Both the position numbers and the translations under genes were made by a program. A DNA stretch of 64,000 nt from the NCBI GenBank assembly GCA_002352225.1, contig DEIA01000056.1, positions 11,174 to 75,173 of the forward strand, in the 5' to 3' direction. Each line of letters begins with the position of its first letter. Positions within the stretch are counted from its first letter, which is position 1. Of the stretch, positions 42,869 through 51,315 are shown piece after piece. The notes beneath the pieces are model-generated. The model had not been told where the DNA came from. It did no database searches and saw only the letters and a program-made list of their open reading frames with translations. This DNA comes from Flammeovirgaceae bacterium UBA2786 (GTDB lineage Bacteria; Bacteroidota; Bacteroidia; Cytophagales; Cyclobacteriaceae).

Positions 42869-44353
42869 TTAATAGTACTGGTACTGGGTGATTTGTGTAT
42901 CGCCTGGAGCGGAAGCAGTTCTTTTAGAAGGTTTTCCGTCAGGCCTGAATTCATATGTTAATGAATAAGTTAAATCAGTTCCTTGTTCAGGAGTTTCAAT
43001 CCGGTAGGTTCCGGCCAGATTTTTCTGTGTAGTTAGGTTTGGCAGAATTTCAACCATGGTAACAGGTGCAGCCACATCCAGGTAGTTATCGTAAGTACGT
43101 GTGGATATCAATACCGGTTCGTCTGATCCGGGAACATCATTAAACGTTAATGTTTTATAAATATTGCCATCTGTGAAGTATAGGTGGACGCTGAAAATTC
43201 CTCTTTTAAAAGATCCGTCTTGTTGCTTATAGAAGGGCTCTACACCATCAACATTTCCGTGGGTATCATACGAATAGTTAGCGTACTGAATCAGTACGTT
43301 ATCCTGAAAAACATCAACACGTTCAATTCTGTTGTTAACCCAATTGTAAACTAAATCACGCCCCAGGTGCTTATTGATTTTAACAACGCGATCCTGCTCA
43401 TCGTAGAAGTAAGTATCGGTTGTGGTAACCGGATTGTGTGGCGCAAGGGTTTCGCGCAGTACGTTGGCAATTCTTCCTTTTGAATCGTATTCGAATGTTC
43501 TTTTTTCACCCGATTCGGCAGTTGTTTCATAGCTTTTCAGTTTACCAACAAGTTCGTCATCATTAATAGTAAGCTTTTGTGAAAGTTGAGTTCCTTTAAC
43601 AATGGCTCCTTCTGTAGCGTGAATAGAAAAAACAATTTCAGTGTGCCCGGTAAGGACAACGTTGTTAAGGGCGTTTAGGGTAAAGGTCAATTCAGTTGTT
43701 CCGGCTGCAGCCAGAAGGGTGATCTTTCCATTTTCAGTCTGGGGATTGGTAACAAAACGATCTGTGGCAACCGTATTAACATCAATAATTATTTTACTAT
43801 CTGTTGTTACAGCTTGAGACAAGGAGATTTTGTATTCGATCACATCGCTGTTACTTTCAGACATTGTCTCACTGTGCTGCATAAAATTAGCTACGCTTTG
43901 AACGGAAGCCGGGCTGTCATCATCTTGTATTGTTATTACGAACGTGTTTCGTTCGCCAGGAAGAAATGCAACAGATGGTTCAATAGAAATCTGTGCCTCC
44001 AGGTTGCCATCAACCGAATTGTTATCAATCGGTTTTACTGTGAATTGCAATTGGCGTACTCCTTTTGCAACAGGTAGTTTCAGCACCCCATCCGTATGGG
44101 CAGGCATGGTTTGAAGCCGTTGCCAGGCATTATCTTTTATCTTAAGCGTAACCTCCCCATTTGTGAGAGCAGGATTATTCAATAGTAATGAAACGGTTAG
44201 ACCTAATCCGTCATTTTCGGGTATAGATTCTTGTTCGTGGTTAAATTGAATAGAAATTTGTTGTGCCGAGAGGGGTTTATCAATTTCATCATCACAACTA
44301 ACCAGGGCTACGCCAAGTAACCCCAGCAGGATTTTTGGAAATAAATTTTTCAT
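42869..44353 (-). CDS. Lipoprotein with Calx-beta-like repeats and YD-type C-terminal region
   Basis: About 494 residues from the ATG at 44353, chosen because it begins the signal sequence MKNLFPKILLGLLGVALVSC with a lipobox cysteine. Residues 25-270 form two Calx-beta-like domains (PENDGLGLTVSLLLNN, then FVITIQDDDSPASV and LTINDDELVG closing each). Residues 280-490 resemble YD/RHS-like repeats (FEYDSKGRIANV, FYDEQDRVVKI, YSYDTHGNVDGV), forming a beta-rich surface. Probably on the cell surface. Its start region lies in the duplicated block described below. Confidence 0.78.
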   Translation of the reverse strand: MKNLFPKILLGLLGVALVSCDDEIDKPLSAQQISIQFNHEQESIPENDGLGLTVSLLLNNPALTNGEVTLKIKDNAWQRLQTMPAHTDGVLKLPVAKGVRQLQFTVKPIDNNSVDGNLEAQISIEPSVAFLPGERNTFVITIQDDDSPASVQSVANFMQHSETMSESNSDVIEYKISLSQAVTTDSKIIIDVNTVATDRFVTNPQTENGKITLLAAAGTTELTFTLNALNNVVLTGHTEIVFSIHATEGAIVKGTQLSQKLTINDDELVGKLKSYETTAESGEKRTFEYDSKGRIANVLRETLAPHNPVTTTDTYFYDEQDRVVKINKHLGRDLVYNWVNNRIERVDVFQDNVLIQYANYSYDTHGNVDGVEPFYKQQDGSFKRGIFSVHLYFTDGNIYKTLTFNDVPGSDEPVLISTRTYDNYLDVAAPVTMVEILPNLTTQKNLAGTYRIETPEQGTDLTYSLTYEFRPDGKPSKRTASAPGDTQITQYQYY

Positions 44354-44716
44354 TTTTATAGTGCTTTTATTCCTCCAACGATTTTTGTTTCCCTGCGGGA
44401 ATGATACTTTGCGACAAAAACCGGACATTTCGCGACAAGCCTATGTTTTCACACATGCCTATTATTCAGGGAATATTTTATGGAGCTACCCAGCGTGGAG
44501 CCCGGCTTTCGGAGTTGTGTAGTGCCATCGGAATAAAAGCAGAAGACCTTGGCGATTCTGAGATAAAAGTTCCTTTCGATCAGTCGTGCAAAACCTGGGA
44601 ATGCTCAGTCCGGTTAACAGGAGATAACCTGCTGGGTCTGCATCTGGGCGAAACTAGTACCATGTCAGTTCTGGGTATTGTCGGAAACCTGATGCAGAGT
44701 AGCCCGGATTTACTCT
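44320..44716 (+). repeat. Duplicated block, copy A
   Basis: 397 bases covering the first 11 codons of the lipoprotein gene (minus strand), the intergenic region and about 91 codons of an AraC-type gene. It matches 46813-47210 with 8 substitutions and one inserted base by my count. The match breaks after TTTACTCT on the right and before ACCCCAGCAG on the left. Confidence 0.93.
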
Positions 44717-44775
44717 TGGGTTACCTCACTATAGACAGTAGAAAAATGCTATTTTTACCTGCTCTAAGTTTCTAA
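44443..44775 (+). pseudogene. 5' fragment of an AraC-type regulator gene
   Basis: Opens MFSHMPIIQGIFYG like the intact regulator at 46937 and stays nearly identical for about 91 residues to SSPDLL. It then reads into unrelated sequence and stops (110 codons in all). Only part of the N-terminal AraC_N-type domain is left; the DNA-binding helix-turn-helix is missing. The middle of the same broken copy reappears at 46627-46806, so the gene was split by the 44717-46626 insertion with loss of 76 bases. A short protein could still be made, but regulatory function is unlikely. Confidence 0.88.
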
Positions 44776-44793
44776 GTTCAACTAATCAATGTC

Positions 44794-45918
44794 ATGACAA
44801 AATTTTTGCTTATTTCATTTTGTCTGTTTTTTGATATTCAACAATCATTAGGCCAATGCCAGTTCAGTTTCGGTTCATACAGACACACTAAGCAAGCCAG
44901 TTATTATTGTCATCAATACGTTAAGGCCGCTTTGTTGGGTAATTGGGTTGACATGGCAACAGGAATCCCTACTCATCCTGAAAGTGGTTTTTTATCCTAT
45001 TCTGGCGAAATTGCAACAGACCCAAATTTTATTCGTGTCTGTTCTATAAATGATGCGAGGGCAGTTGTGCCTGCACCTTATGGTAATACATCATATCATT
45101 CAGCCATTAAATTAGATAACGGAATTTTTGCAAGTACTCCGGATGCAAGCGATCCGAATATTTACACTCACCAAAGTGCAACGCCATTCACAACAGCATG
45201 TCCACAGGACGTGCAATACTTTGCCGCAATACCCAATATAACAATATCTGGTGTTTCTGCCGTGAATCAAGGTACACAATTTACTTTAACATTAACAAAC
45301 AACAGCCAGCCTTTTCCATCCTTTATTCAGTTAAGTAGCAGTAATTGGCGAATCAATGAGACCGGGAATTATTTTAGCGAAGTACCAAATACAAGGACAG
45401 CCACATCCATTACATTAATCGCAAACACTTTGATTGGTAATACTGATGTAAGATACAATCTTGTAACTGGCTGTAATGGCGACAATTTTTTCAGAATCAA
45501 GACTATACAAATTATGCCCAATTGCACGGGCACATTGAATGGAGGAACTTTGAACACCTTCAATGTGGTGCCCACAGGCACCAACCAAGTGGTCATGTAC
45601 CTCAATTCGTGGACGTGGGTGCGCACTTCCGGCACTGCAACCTGGAGTACCAGCAATGGCGGCAAAAACATGGCGTTCACCATCAACTCGGGCTGTTCGA
45701 CTTTTAATACATACAATGCCAGTTGCAACCTTACCTTCACCTTTTGTAAAGGTTCATCAGTCAGCTCTTACACCGTAATGGATATGAAAACACTAAAGGT
45801 GATAAAAGAGGGAACAGTAGAGGATGAGGATATCAACGCTTTTCTTACCGAATTGCCACCCGGTTCTTACGTAATCAATGTAGACGGCAACACCACGCGG
45901 TATGTGAAATCTAATTAA
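44794..45918 (+). CDS. Secreted protein with papain-fold-like Cys/His region and possible T9SS tail
   Basis: 374 residues with a signal peptide (MTKFLLISFCLFFDIQQSLG). Residues 30-130 hold YYCHQYVKAALLGNW (Cys39 at a helix start), then YHSAIKLDNGIFAST (His102 on a strand) and IYTH (His126). This order resembles CHAP or NlpC/P60 cysteine hydrolases, but I cannot confirm the family. Residues 145-300 look like Ig-type beta-sandwiches. The last 60 (SYTVMDMKTLKVIKEG, LPPGSYVINVDGNTTRYVKSN-like end) resemble a type A T9SS sorting domain. It lies in the insertion that splits the AraC copy, 13 bases before a lipoprotein. Function unknown. Confidence 0.7.
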   Translation: MTKFLLISFCLFFDIQQSLGQCQFSFGSYRHTKQASYYCHQYVKAALLGNWVDMATGIPTHPESGFLSYSGEIATDPNFIRVCSINDARAVVPAPYGNTSYHSAIKLDNGIFASTPDASDPNIYTHQSATPFTTACPQDVQYFAAIPNITISGVSAVNQGTQFTLTLTNNSQPFPSFIQLSSSNWRINETGNYFSEVPNTRTATSITLIANTLIGNTDVRYNLVTGCNGDNFFRIKTIQIMPNCTGTLNGGTLNTFNVVPTGTNQVVMYLNSWTWVRTSGTATWSTSNGGKNMAFTINSGCSTFNTYNASCNLTFTFCKGSSVSSYTVMDMKTLKVIKEGTVEDEDINAFLTELPPGSYVINVDGNTTRYVKSN

Positions 45919-45931
45919 CGTTTAAACAGTC

Positions 45932-46585
45932 ATGAAACTGTCACATTTCTTGATACTTCTTCTACTGGCCGTATTCGTGCAATGCGACAATACGCCCAAC
46001 TTTGACAAAGGGCCCTGTAAATTTGCTCCGCCTGAGTCTAATTTTACAATATTCTCAGGAGCATGTGAAGAGTGTTTTTTTAATTTGATATTCGATGACA
46101 AAGAATATCATTTTGCTGGAAACCAGTTTGAGGATGGAGGTGGCGGTCCGGGTTGGGCACCGGAAAGAAATATTTTAGTTCAAAGTAAGCACAACGCCTT
46201 TCTATCGTTCTATTTGGTATCACCTGCTTCAGAAGAATTACTCAACAATAGCATTGGAATAAAGACACCACTTTTAGAGTCAGCCAACATAGCCAATTTA
46301 GATGGCCCTCCCCCTCCAGTTACTGCCTCTTTGGGTATTTTTAATTATTGCAAAGTTTTTTTTGAACCTATTACAGGTGATGTTAACCAATCGCATCATC
46401 TGATAACTGAAACCGAACACATTCAGTCGTCCTACATGGGTAGTATTGACGGCAGTATTGAGAAGTATCAAAAGCACATTTATTATTGTTTTGGAGAGAT
46501 ACATTCAATTTTTATGATTAATGGAGAGGAACGGTCGGTAGTTGCTAATTATAAAGTAAAAATGGAAATCTGGGAGGAACTTTGA
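45932..46585 (+). CDS. Lipoprotein of unknown function, partner of the preceding secreted protein
   Basis: 217 residues. The signal sequence MKLSHFLILLLLAVFVQC ends in a lipobox cysteine. The mature part has several cysteines (CKFAPPES, GACEECFFN, NYCKVFFE, IYYCFGE) and a Gly/Pro-rich stretch (EDGGGGPGWAPE). I recognise no family. It starts 13 bases after the secreted gene and stays inside the inserted segment, so the two travel as a unit. A binding or protective partner of the secreted protein is one possibility; nothing in the sequence proves it. Confidence 0.65.
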   Translation: MKLSHFLILLLLAVFVQCDNTPNFDKGPCKFAPPESNFTIFSGACEECFFNLIFDDKEYHFAGNQFEDGGGGPGWAPERNILVQSKHNAFLSFYLVSPASEELLNNSIGIKTPLLESANIANLDGPPPPVTASLGIFNYCKVFFEPITGDVNQSHHLITETEHIQSSYMGSIDGSIEKYQKHIYYCFGEIHSIFMINGEERSVVANYKVKMEIWEEL

Positions 46586-46626
46586 ATTTTGGGGTGCTGG
46601 ATGAATTGCTTGTGGAGAACTACAAC

Positions 46627-46806
46627 TGAGATTACGCTTGCGTGTAAACCGGTTGCATTTATGGACTAAAACATCACCCCACGGGCACGCATGCAATAGA
46701 GCAATCCATGACTGGTACACCTCACGTTTTTTCATTGCTTACCGGAAAAAGATAAAACCATTGCGTACCACCTTCAAATACAAATGTGGTGGAGATATTG
46801 CAGAGT
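46627..46806 (+). pseudogene. Middle fragment of the broken AraC-type copy
   Basis: 180 bases matching 47287-47468 of the intact regulator (TTTTTTCATTGCTTACCGG and AGATAAAACCATTGCGTACC are recognisable), but with about 20 substitutions and several small indels, so frames are lost. It is clearly more diverged than the 5' block. With the lipoprotein remnant it fills the 350-base stretch without an intact gene between 46586 and 46936. Confidence 0.85.
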
Positions 46807-46812
46807 CGAGCT

Positions 46813-47210
46813 ACCCCAGCAGAATTTTTGGAAATAAATTTTTCATTTTTATAGGTGCTTTTATTCCTCCAACGATTTTTGTTTCCCTGCGGGGATGTTA
46901 CTTTGCGACAAAAACCGGACATTTCGCGACAAGCCTATGTTTTCACACATGCCTATTATTCAGGGAATACTTTATGGAGCTACCCAGCGTGGAGCCCGGC
47001 TTTCGGAGTTGTGCAATGCCATCGGAATAAAAGCAGAAGACCTTGGCGATTCTGAAATAAAAGTTCCTTTCGATCAGTCGTGCAAAACCTGGGAATGCTC
47101 AGTCCGGTTAACAGGAGATAACCTGCTGGGTCTGCATCTGGGCGAAACCAGTACCATGTCAGTTCTGGGTATTGTCGGAAACCTGATGCAGAGTAGCCCG
47201 GATTTACTCT
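46813..47210 (+). repeat. Duplicated block, copy B
   Basis: 398 bases matching copy A at 44320-44716. It includes an 11-codon remnant of the lipoprotein start on the minus strand (MKNLFPKILLG, then a stop), the shared upstream region and the first 91 codons of the intact AraC-type gene. The junction with the older fragment at 46807-46812 is not shared by either side. Confidence 0.93.
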
Positions 47211-47908
47211 CAGCGTTTGAGAAAATGACAAATTATATTTCGGTAGCCACGGATATGATTCATTTTGGCGTTAAACAAAATGCGCATGAGATTACGCTTA
47301 CGTGTAAACCAGTTTCATTATTTACTAAAACATCACCGGTGGGTGCACGCCATGCGATAGAGCAATCCTTGACGGGTACACTTAACGTTTTTTCGTTGCT
47401 TACCGGAAAAAAGATAAAACCATTACGTACCACCTTCAAACACAGACGTGGTGGAGATATTGCAGAGTATCAGCGTGTTTTTGGTGCCGAGGTCTTATTT
47501 AATGGAGCCGGCAATCATCTTGTTTTTAAAAGAGAAGATCTTCTTACCCCAATTGTAAGTCGTGACCGCACGTTGTTCGCTTTTTTTGAGAAAATGTTGA
47601 AGGAAAAGAAGTCGACCAAAAAGAAGTCGTTATCGGAACAAATCAAACAATTACTGCGTACTGATTTTCAGGGACAAATTCCTTCGCTTGAAGCGGTTGC
47701 ATCGCGTATGAACACTACACCCCGCACCCTGCAACGAAGACTGGCAAGTGAAGGAGTAGCGTTTCGTTTATTGGTAACAAGTGTACAAAAAGATTTGGCG
47801 CAGGAGTTATTGAGATTGAACGGCAGCGTATCGCAGGTGTCGGGTTTGTTAGGTTATTCTGATCCCAGTGCTTTTCGCAGGGCATCTAAAAAATGGAACC
47901 TTAAATAG
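46937..47908 (+). CDS. AraC-family transcriptional regulator (intact copy)
   Basis: 323 residues from the ATG at 46937. The N-terminal 190 residues resemble the AraC_N (arabinose-binding-like) domain of the OruR/ArgR-type subgroup (GARLSELCNAIGIKAEDL, LLGLHLGE). The C-terminal 80 hold two helix-turn-helix motifs: PSLEAVASRMNTTPRTLQRRL and GSVSQVSGLLGYSDPSAFRRA. The frame is open to 46895, but that part is in the promoter region. Target unknown; the divergent lipoprotein at 42869-44353 was its neighbour before the duplication, so it may be a target. Confidence 0.9.
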   Translation: MFSHMPIIQGILYGATQRGARLSELCNAIGIKAEDLGDSEIKVPFDQSCKTWECSVRLTGDNLLGLHLGETSTMSVLGIVGNLMQSSPDLLSAFEKMTNYISVATDMIHFGVKQNAHEITLTCKPVSLFTKTSPVGARHAIEQSLTGTLNVFSLLTGKKIKPLRTTFKHRRGGDIAEYQRVFGAEVLFNGAGNHLVFKREDLLTPIVSRDRTLFAFFEKMLKEKKSTKKKSLSEQIKQLLRTDFQGQIPSLEAVASRMNTTPRTLQRRLASEGVAFRLLVTSVQKDLAQELLRLNGSVSQVSGLLGYSDPSAFRRASKKWNLK

Positions 47909-47931
47909 ATATTTGTATTGCGTTACAATTG

Positions 47932-49011
47932 TTATAGGCTTATCTCAAAATTCTTTCCCACCGCTTTCAAATCTTCTACTACTTTCTCCACCAACGGAAT
48001 GCCTTCTTTCATTCGGATGGCTTCAAACTCTCTTTCCGGGTCGCCCGGTATCACTAAGTGATCATAACCTTCGGCAGTTTTAGCACTGCGGAAACGGGTA
48101 ATCCAGTTGTCCATGTGACTTTTAAATTCATCCGCAGGGCGGAAAGCATCTACCCGCATGGCGCCAAAGAAATGACCAATACCTTCACCCACTGGGTCGG
48201 CAGGTGGTGCAAGAAAACTTACAAAAGGCGGAACCCACGGGCCGTAGTTTGCTCCGCTCAGTACGGCTGAAAAAATATCTACCCATGCACCCAAACAAAA
48301 ACCTTTATGGCTTCCATGTTCACGGTCGCTGCCCAGCGGCACCAGCGCACCGCCATCTTTTAACTCGTGCGGATTAGTAGAAGAACTGCCGTCTTTTTTC
48401 TGAATCCATCCTTCAGGCGCTTCTTTATTTTTGCGTTGCAGAATTTCCAGTTTGCCATTGGCTGCGGTGGTGGTAGCAAAGTCGGCCACGAAAGCAGGTT
48501 GTTTACCGGCTGGTATGGCTACACAAATCGGGTTGGTGCCCAGCAACCGTTCAACAGAAAAAGTTGGCGCTACCAATGGGCTCGCGTTAGTCATGGCCAT
48601 ACCAATCATATCTTTTTGCAGGGCCATCATGGCATGATACCCGGCAATGCCAAAATGGTTAGAGCCCTTTACGGCTACCCAACCCGTTCCGGCAACAGCT
48701 GCTTTTTGCATGGCTATTTCCATGGCTTTGGGCGCAACCACAAGTCCCAGACCACCGTCACCATCTACTACAGCCGTGCTGGGTGTTTCGTGTACAACTT
48801 TTATGTTGGGCTGGCTGTTAATGCGTTTGGCTTCCCACAAGCGCACGTAGCCTGAAAGACGCGCTACCCCGTGCGAATCGATGCCCCGCAAATCCGCGCT
48901 AAGCAACACATTGGCTGCCAGTTGGGCATCAGCCTCAGGGCAATTCATTTTTTTGAAAATATCTACGGCAAATTGCCGCAATTGTGTGTAGGGTAGCGTT
49001 ATTTCATTCAT
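47932..49011 (-). CDS. Malate/L-lactate dehydrogenase family (Ldh_2) oxidoreductase
   Basis: 359 residues of the Ldh_2/MDH2 family of NAD(P)H-dependent 2-hydroxyacid (or imine) dehydrogenases. Family marks: ADLRGIDSHGVARL near residue 53 with the conserved histidine, VAVKGSNHFGIAGYHAM near 115, TNASPLVAPT, GTNPICVAIPAG and GSDREHGSHKGFCLG near 230. Family members act on malate, lactate, ureidoglycolate, sulfolactate and others; the substrate cannot be chosen here. It ends 23 bases from the convergent AraC gene. Confidence 0.88.
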   Translation of the reverse strand: MNEITLPYTQLRQFAVDIFKKMNCPEADAQLAANVLLSADLRGIDSHGVARLSGYVRLWEAKRINSQPNIKVVHETPSTAVVDGDGGLGLVVAPKAMEIAMQKAAVAGTGWVAVKGSNHFGIAGYHAMMALQKDMIGMAMTNASPLVAPTFSVERLLGTNPICVAIPAGKQPAFVADFATTTAANGKLEILQRKNKEAPEGWIQKKDGSSSTNPHELKDGGALVPLGSDREHGSHKGFCLGAWVDIFSAVLSGANYGPWVPPFVSFLAPPADPVGEGIGHFFGAMRVDAFRPADEFKSHMDNWITRFRSAKTAEGYDHLVIPGDPEREFEAIRMKEGIPLVEKVVEDLKAVGKNFEISL

Positions 49012-49122
49012 GGCGCAAAAGTTGCTTGATTCATATCGGATTTCAAGATATTGTTAAAAATTATAATAGTTGTTATGGAAAATCACATCGCACTTCATCC
49101 TATTGTCAAAATTCTAAAAATC

Positions 49123-50730
49123 ATGACAAATCAACTTTTAACATCGGCTTTAGTGGTTAGTTCGCTGGTTGCAGCGGCCCAACCTGATAAACCGGTAGAT
49201 TCGAAAATTACGGATGTTACTGTATTTCTAAACAAGGCCCAGGTTTCGCGTACTGTTAAAACAAAAGTAGAAACCGGAAAAACCAACCTGATTGTTACCG
49301 GGCTTTCTTCTCAGCTCGATCCGCAAAGTGTGCAGGTTTCTGGCAAGGGGAGTATTGTGATATTGGGTACATCGCACCGGCAAAATTATTTGAATGAGTT
49401 CAATTTACCCAAGCCCTTGCGCATGTTGAAAGATTCGGTAGAAACATTGCAACGCCAACTTATTTTGGAGCAAAGCCAGAAAGAAATTCTGAACAAGGAA
49501 GAACAGATGTTGCTGAGCAATCAGAAAATAGGAGGAACCAATCAGAATTTAACGGTAGCTGAGCTAAAGGCTATGGCCGATTTTTATCGCACCCGTTTAA
49601 GTGATATTGTTTCATCGCGCATGAAGCAGGACGAGAAAATGAAAAAGCTGAACGAACGTATTGCCAGACTGAATGCGCAGATCAACAGCCAGAATGAATT
49701 GTATCGCAGAAACACCAGCGAGCTGGTAGTAAGTGTTTCGGCAGAAGCAGCTACTAACGTGGAGTTGCAGGTGCGCTATGTGGTAGCCAATGCCGGTTGG
49801 AGTCCGGTTTATGATTTACGTGCAATTGATACCAAAAATCCGGTGCAGTTGAGTTATAAAGCCAATGTGTTTCAAAGTACAGGTGAGGAATGGAATAATG
49901 TAAAACTGAAACTATCAACCGCTAATCCAAACCTGAGCGGACAAAAGCCTGAGTTATATTCGTGGTATCTGGATTTTTATTATCCACAGGTTTATGATAT
50001 GGCCAAACGCAAATCGATGGCTGCTGCTCCGGCAGCAGTCTATAGAGCAGAAGCTAAAGTGGCGGATGAAGAACTTGCTGAGGCAATAACGGTAGCGGAT
50101 TATGTTACAACAATCCAGACTTCTTTAAACACTGAGTTTGATATTGCATTGCCCTACACCGTTGCATCATCGGCTAAGCCAGTGGTGGTTGACATTCGCA
50201 GTTACGATATGAAAGCGGATTACATTTATTCAGTTGCACCTAAGTTGGATATGGATGCATTTCTGATGGCCCGTGCCACCGGTTGGGAAGAGTTTAACCT
50301 GTTGCCTGGCGAGGCTAACATTTTCTTTGAAGGAACTTTTGTGGGTAAATCGTTTATCGATCCGAATAATATCAAGGATACGCTTGCTGTTTCTTTGGGC
50401 CGTGATAAGCGGATTGTGGTGAAACGTGAAAAACTGAAAGACCTTACTTCGAAAAATTTTATCGGCTCATCGCGCAAAGAGAGTTACACATGGGAGATTT
50501 CGGTGCGCAATACTAAAGCTGATGCGGTAAAGATCATAATTGAAGATCAGGTACCGGTGTCGCAGAATACACAGATTGAAGTTACTACGCTTGACCTGGG
50601 TGGAGCAAAGTATACTAAGGATACGGGTAAACTTATGTGGGAGCTTGAACTGAAACCGAACGAAACCCGCAAGCTGGTGTACAAGTTTGATGTGAAGTAT
50701 CCGAAGGATAAACAGGTTACGGGACTCTAG
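49123..50730 (+). CDS. MuiA-like exported protein (DUF4140/DUF4139)
   Basis: About 535 residues from the ATG at 49123, which gives a signal peptide (MTNQLLTSALVVSSLVAAAQ); the frame extends 72 bases upstream. Residues 27-115 fit DUF4140 (ITDVTVFLNKAQVSRTVKT, SGLSSQLDP-type motif). A coiled coil spans about 120-200, and residues 205-535 fit DUF4139 (YVVANAGWSPVYDLRA, STGEEWNNVKLKLSTANP). MuiA of Rhizobium is reported to suppress mucoidy; the mechanism is unclear. Probably periplasmic or surface-exposed. Confidence 0.85.
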   Translation: MTNQLLTSALVVSSLVAAAQPDKPVDSKITDVTVFLNKAQVSRTVKTKVETGKTNLIVTGLSSQLDPQSVQVSGKGSIVILGTSHRQNYLNEFNLPKPLRMLKDSVETLQRQLILEQSQKEILNKEEQMLLSNQKIGGTNQNLTVAELKAMADFYRTRLSDIVSSRMKQDEKMKKLNERIARLNAQINSQNELYRRNTSELVVSVSAEAATNVELQVRYVVANAGWSPVYDLRAIDTKNPVQLSYKANVFQSTGEEWNNVKLKLSTANPNLSGQKPELYSWYLDFYYPQVYDMAKRKSMAAAPAAVYRAEAKVADEELAEAITVADYVTTIQTSLNTEFDIALPYTVASSAKPVVVDIRSYDMKADYIYSVAPKLDMDAFLMARATGWEEFNLLPGEANIFFEGTFVGKSFIDPNNIKDTLAVSLGRDKRIVVKREKLKDLTSKNFIGSSRKESYTWEISVRNTKADAVKIIIEDQVPVSQNTQIEVTTLDLGGAKYTKDTGKLMWELELKPNETRKLVYKFDVKYPKDKQVTGL

Positions 50731-50742
50731 GTGTAAATTAAC

Positions 50743-50777
50743 AATAGAGGGTTGATTGGGCAACCCTCTATTTTTTA
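50743..50777 (+). terminator. Intrinsic terminator after the MuiA-like gene
   Basis: A 12-bp perfect stem (AATAGAGGGTTG, loop ATTGGG, CAACCCTCTATT) followed by TTTT. It begins 13 bases after the stop. Confidence 0.9.
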
Positions 50778-50797
50778 GAATTGTGTATATTTGGTTT

Positions 50798-51019
50798 ATG
50801 GAAAACAAAGGACATTTGAAATCGGAGTTGGTAGAGATGATTGAGCAGGAGACAGATACTCATGTATTAGAGGCTATCTACACTTTGTTAAGCAGAACTT
50901 CTCTGAACCCTTTGCTCAGGGAAAAGTTTACTATACGTGCATTGAAGGCTGAAGAAGATATTAAAAGCGGAAGACTTTTTTCATCAGACGAGATTAAAGC
51001 ACGAATCAATAAATCGTGA
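50798..51019 (+). CDS. Antitoxin-like small protein paired with a RelE/ParE toxin
   Basis: About 73 residues from the ATG at 50798 (MENKGHLKSELVEMIEQETD). Mostly helical and acidic, with a Lys/Glu-rich end (ALKAEEDIKSGRLFSSDEIKARI) like antitoxins that wrap ParE-type toxins. A TATATTTG box at 50786-50793 ends only 4 bases before the ATG. The stop overlaps the toxin start (GTGA). The assignment rests mainly on this gene order. Confidence 0.75.
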   Translation: MENKGHLKSELVEMIEQETDTHVLEAIYTLLSRTSLNPLLREKFTIRALKAEEDIKSGRLFSSDEIKARINKS

Positions 51020-51315
51020 AACTTCTTTATACGGAACAGGCATTAGATTCATTACAAGAATGTCTGGATTTTTTGTCAGCCGGTGTTCCGCCCGGGAAAA
51101 TACAGGAAATAAGAGATCGAATAATAGCCAAGGCTGATAAACTTTTAGAGAGTCCGTTTACTGGACAGCGTGACGAGTACCTTGCTCATTTGGGGCTTGA
51201 ACACAGAAGAATTATCGAGGGAAACTATAAGATTATTTATCGGGTGACAGGTGAAATAATATACATTACCGATATATTCGACACCCGTCAGGATCCTTCG
51301 GAAATGAAGCCTTGA
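51016..51315 (+). CDS. RelE/ParE-family toxin-like protein, GTG start
   Basis: 99 residues starting with GTG inside the antitoxin stop codon. The fold marks of ParE/RelE toxins are seen: LLYTEQALDSLQECLDFL, KLLESPFTGQRDEYL, HRRIIEGNYKIIYRV and EIIYITDIFDTRQDP. RelE toxins cut mRNA and ParE toxins poison gyrase; the YKIIYRV-D-FDTRQ pattern fits ParE more. The stop abuts the stop of ppx. Confidence 0.85.
   Translation: MKLLYTEQALDSLQECLDFLSAGVPPGKIQEIRDRIIAKADKLLESPFTGQRDEYLAHLGLEHRRIIEGNYKIIYRVTGEIIYITDIFDTRQDPSEMKP

Noticed and set aside
44717..46626. Insertion read as an insertion sequence
   Set aside because: No transposase, no terminal inverted repeats and no target duplication could be found at its ends.
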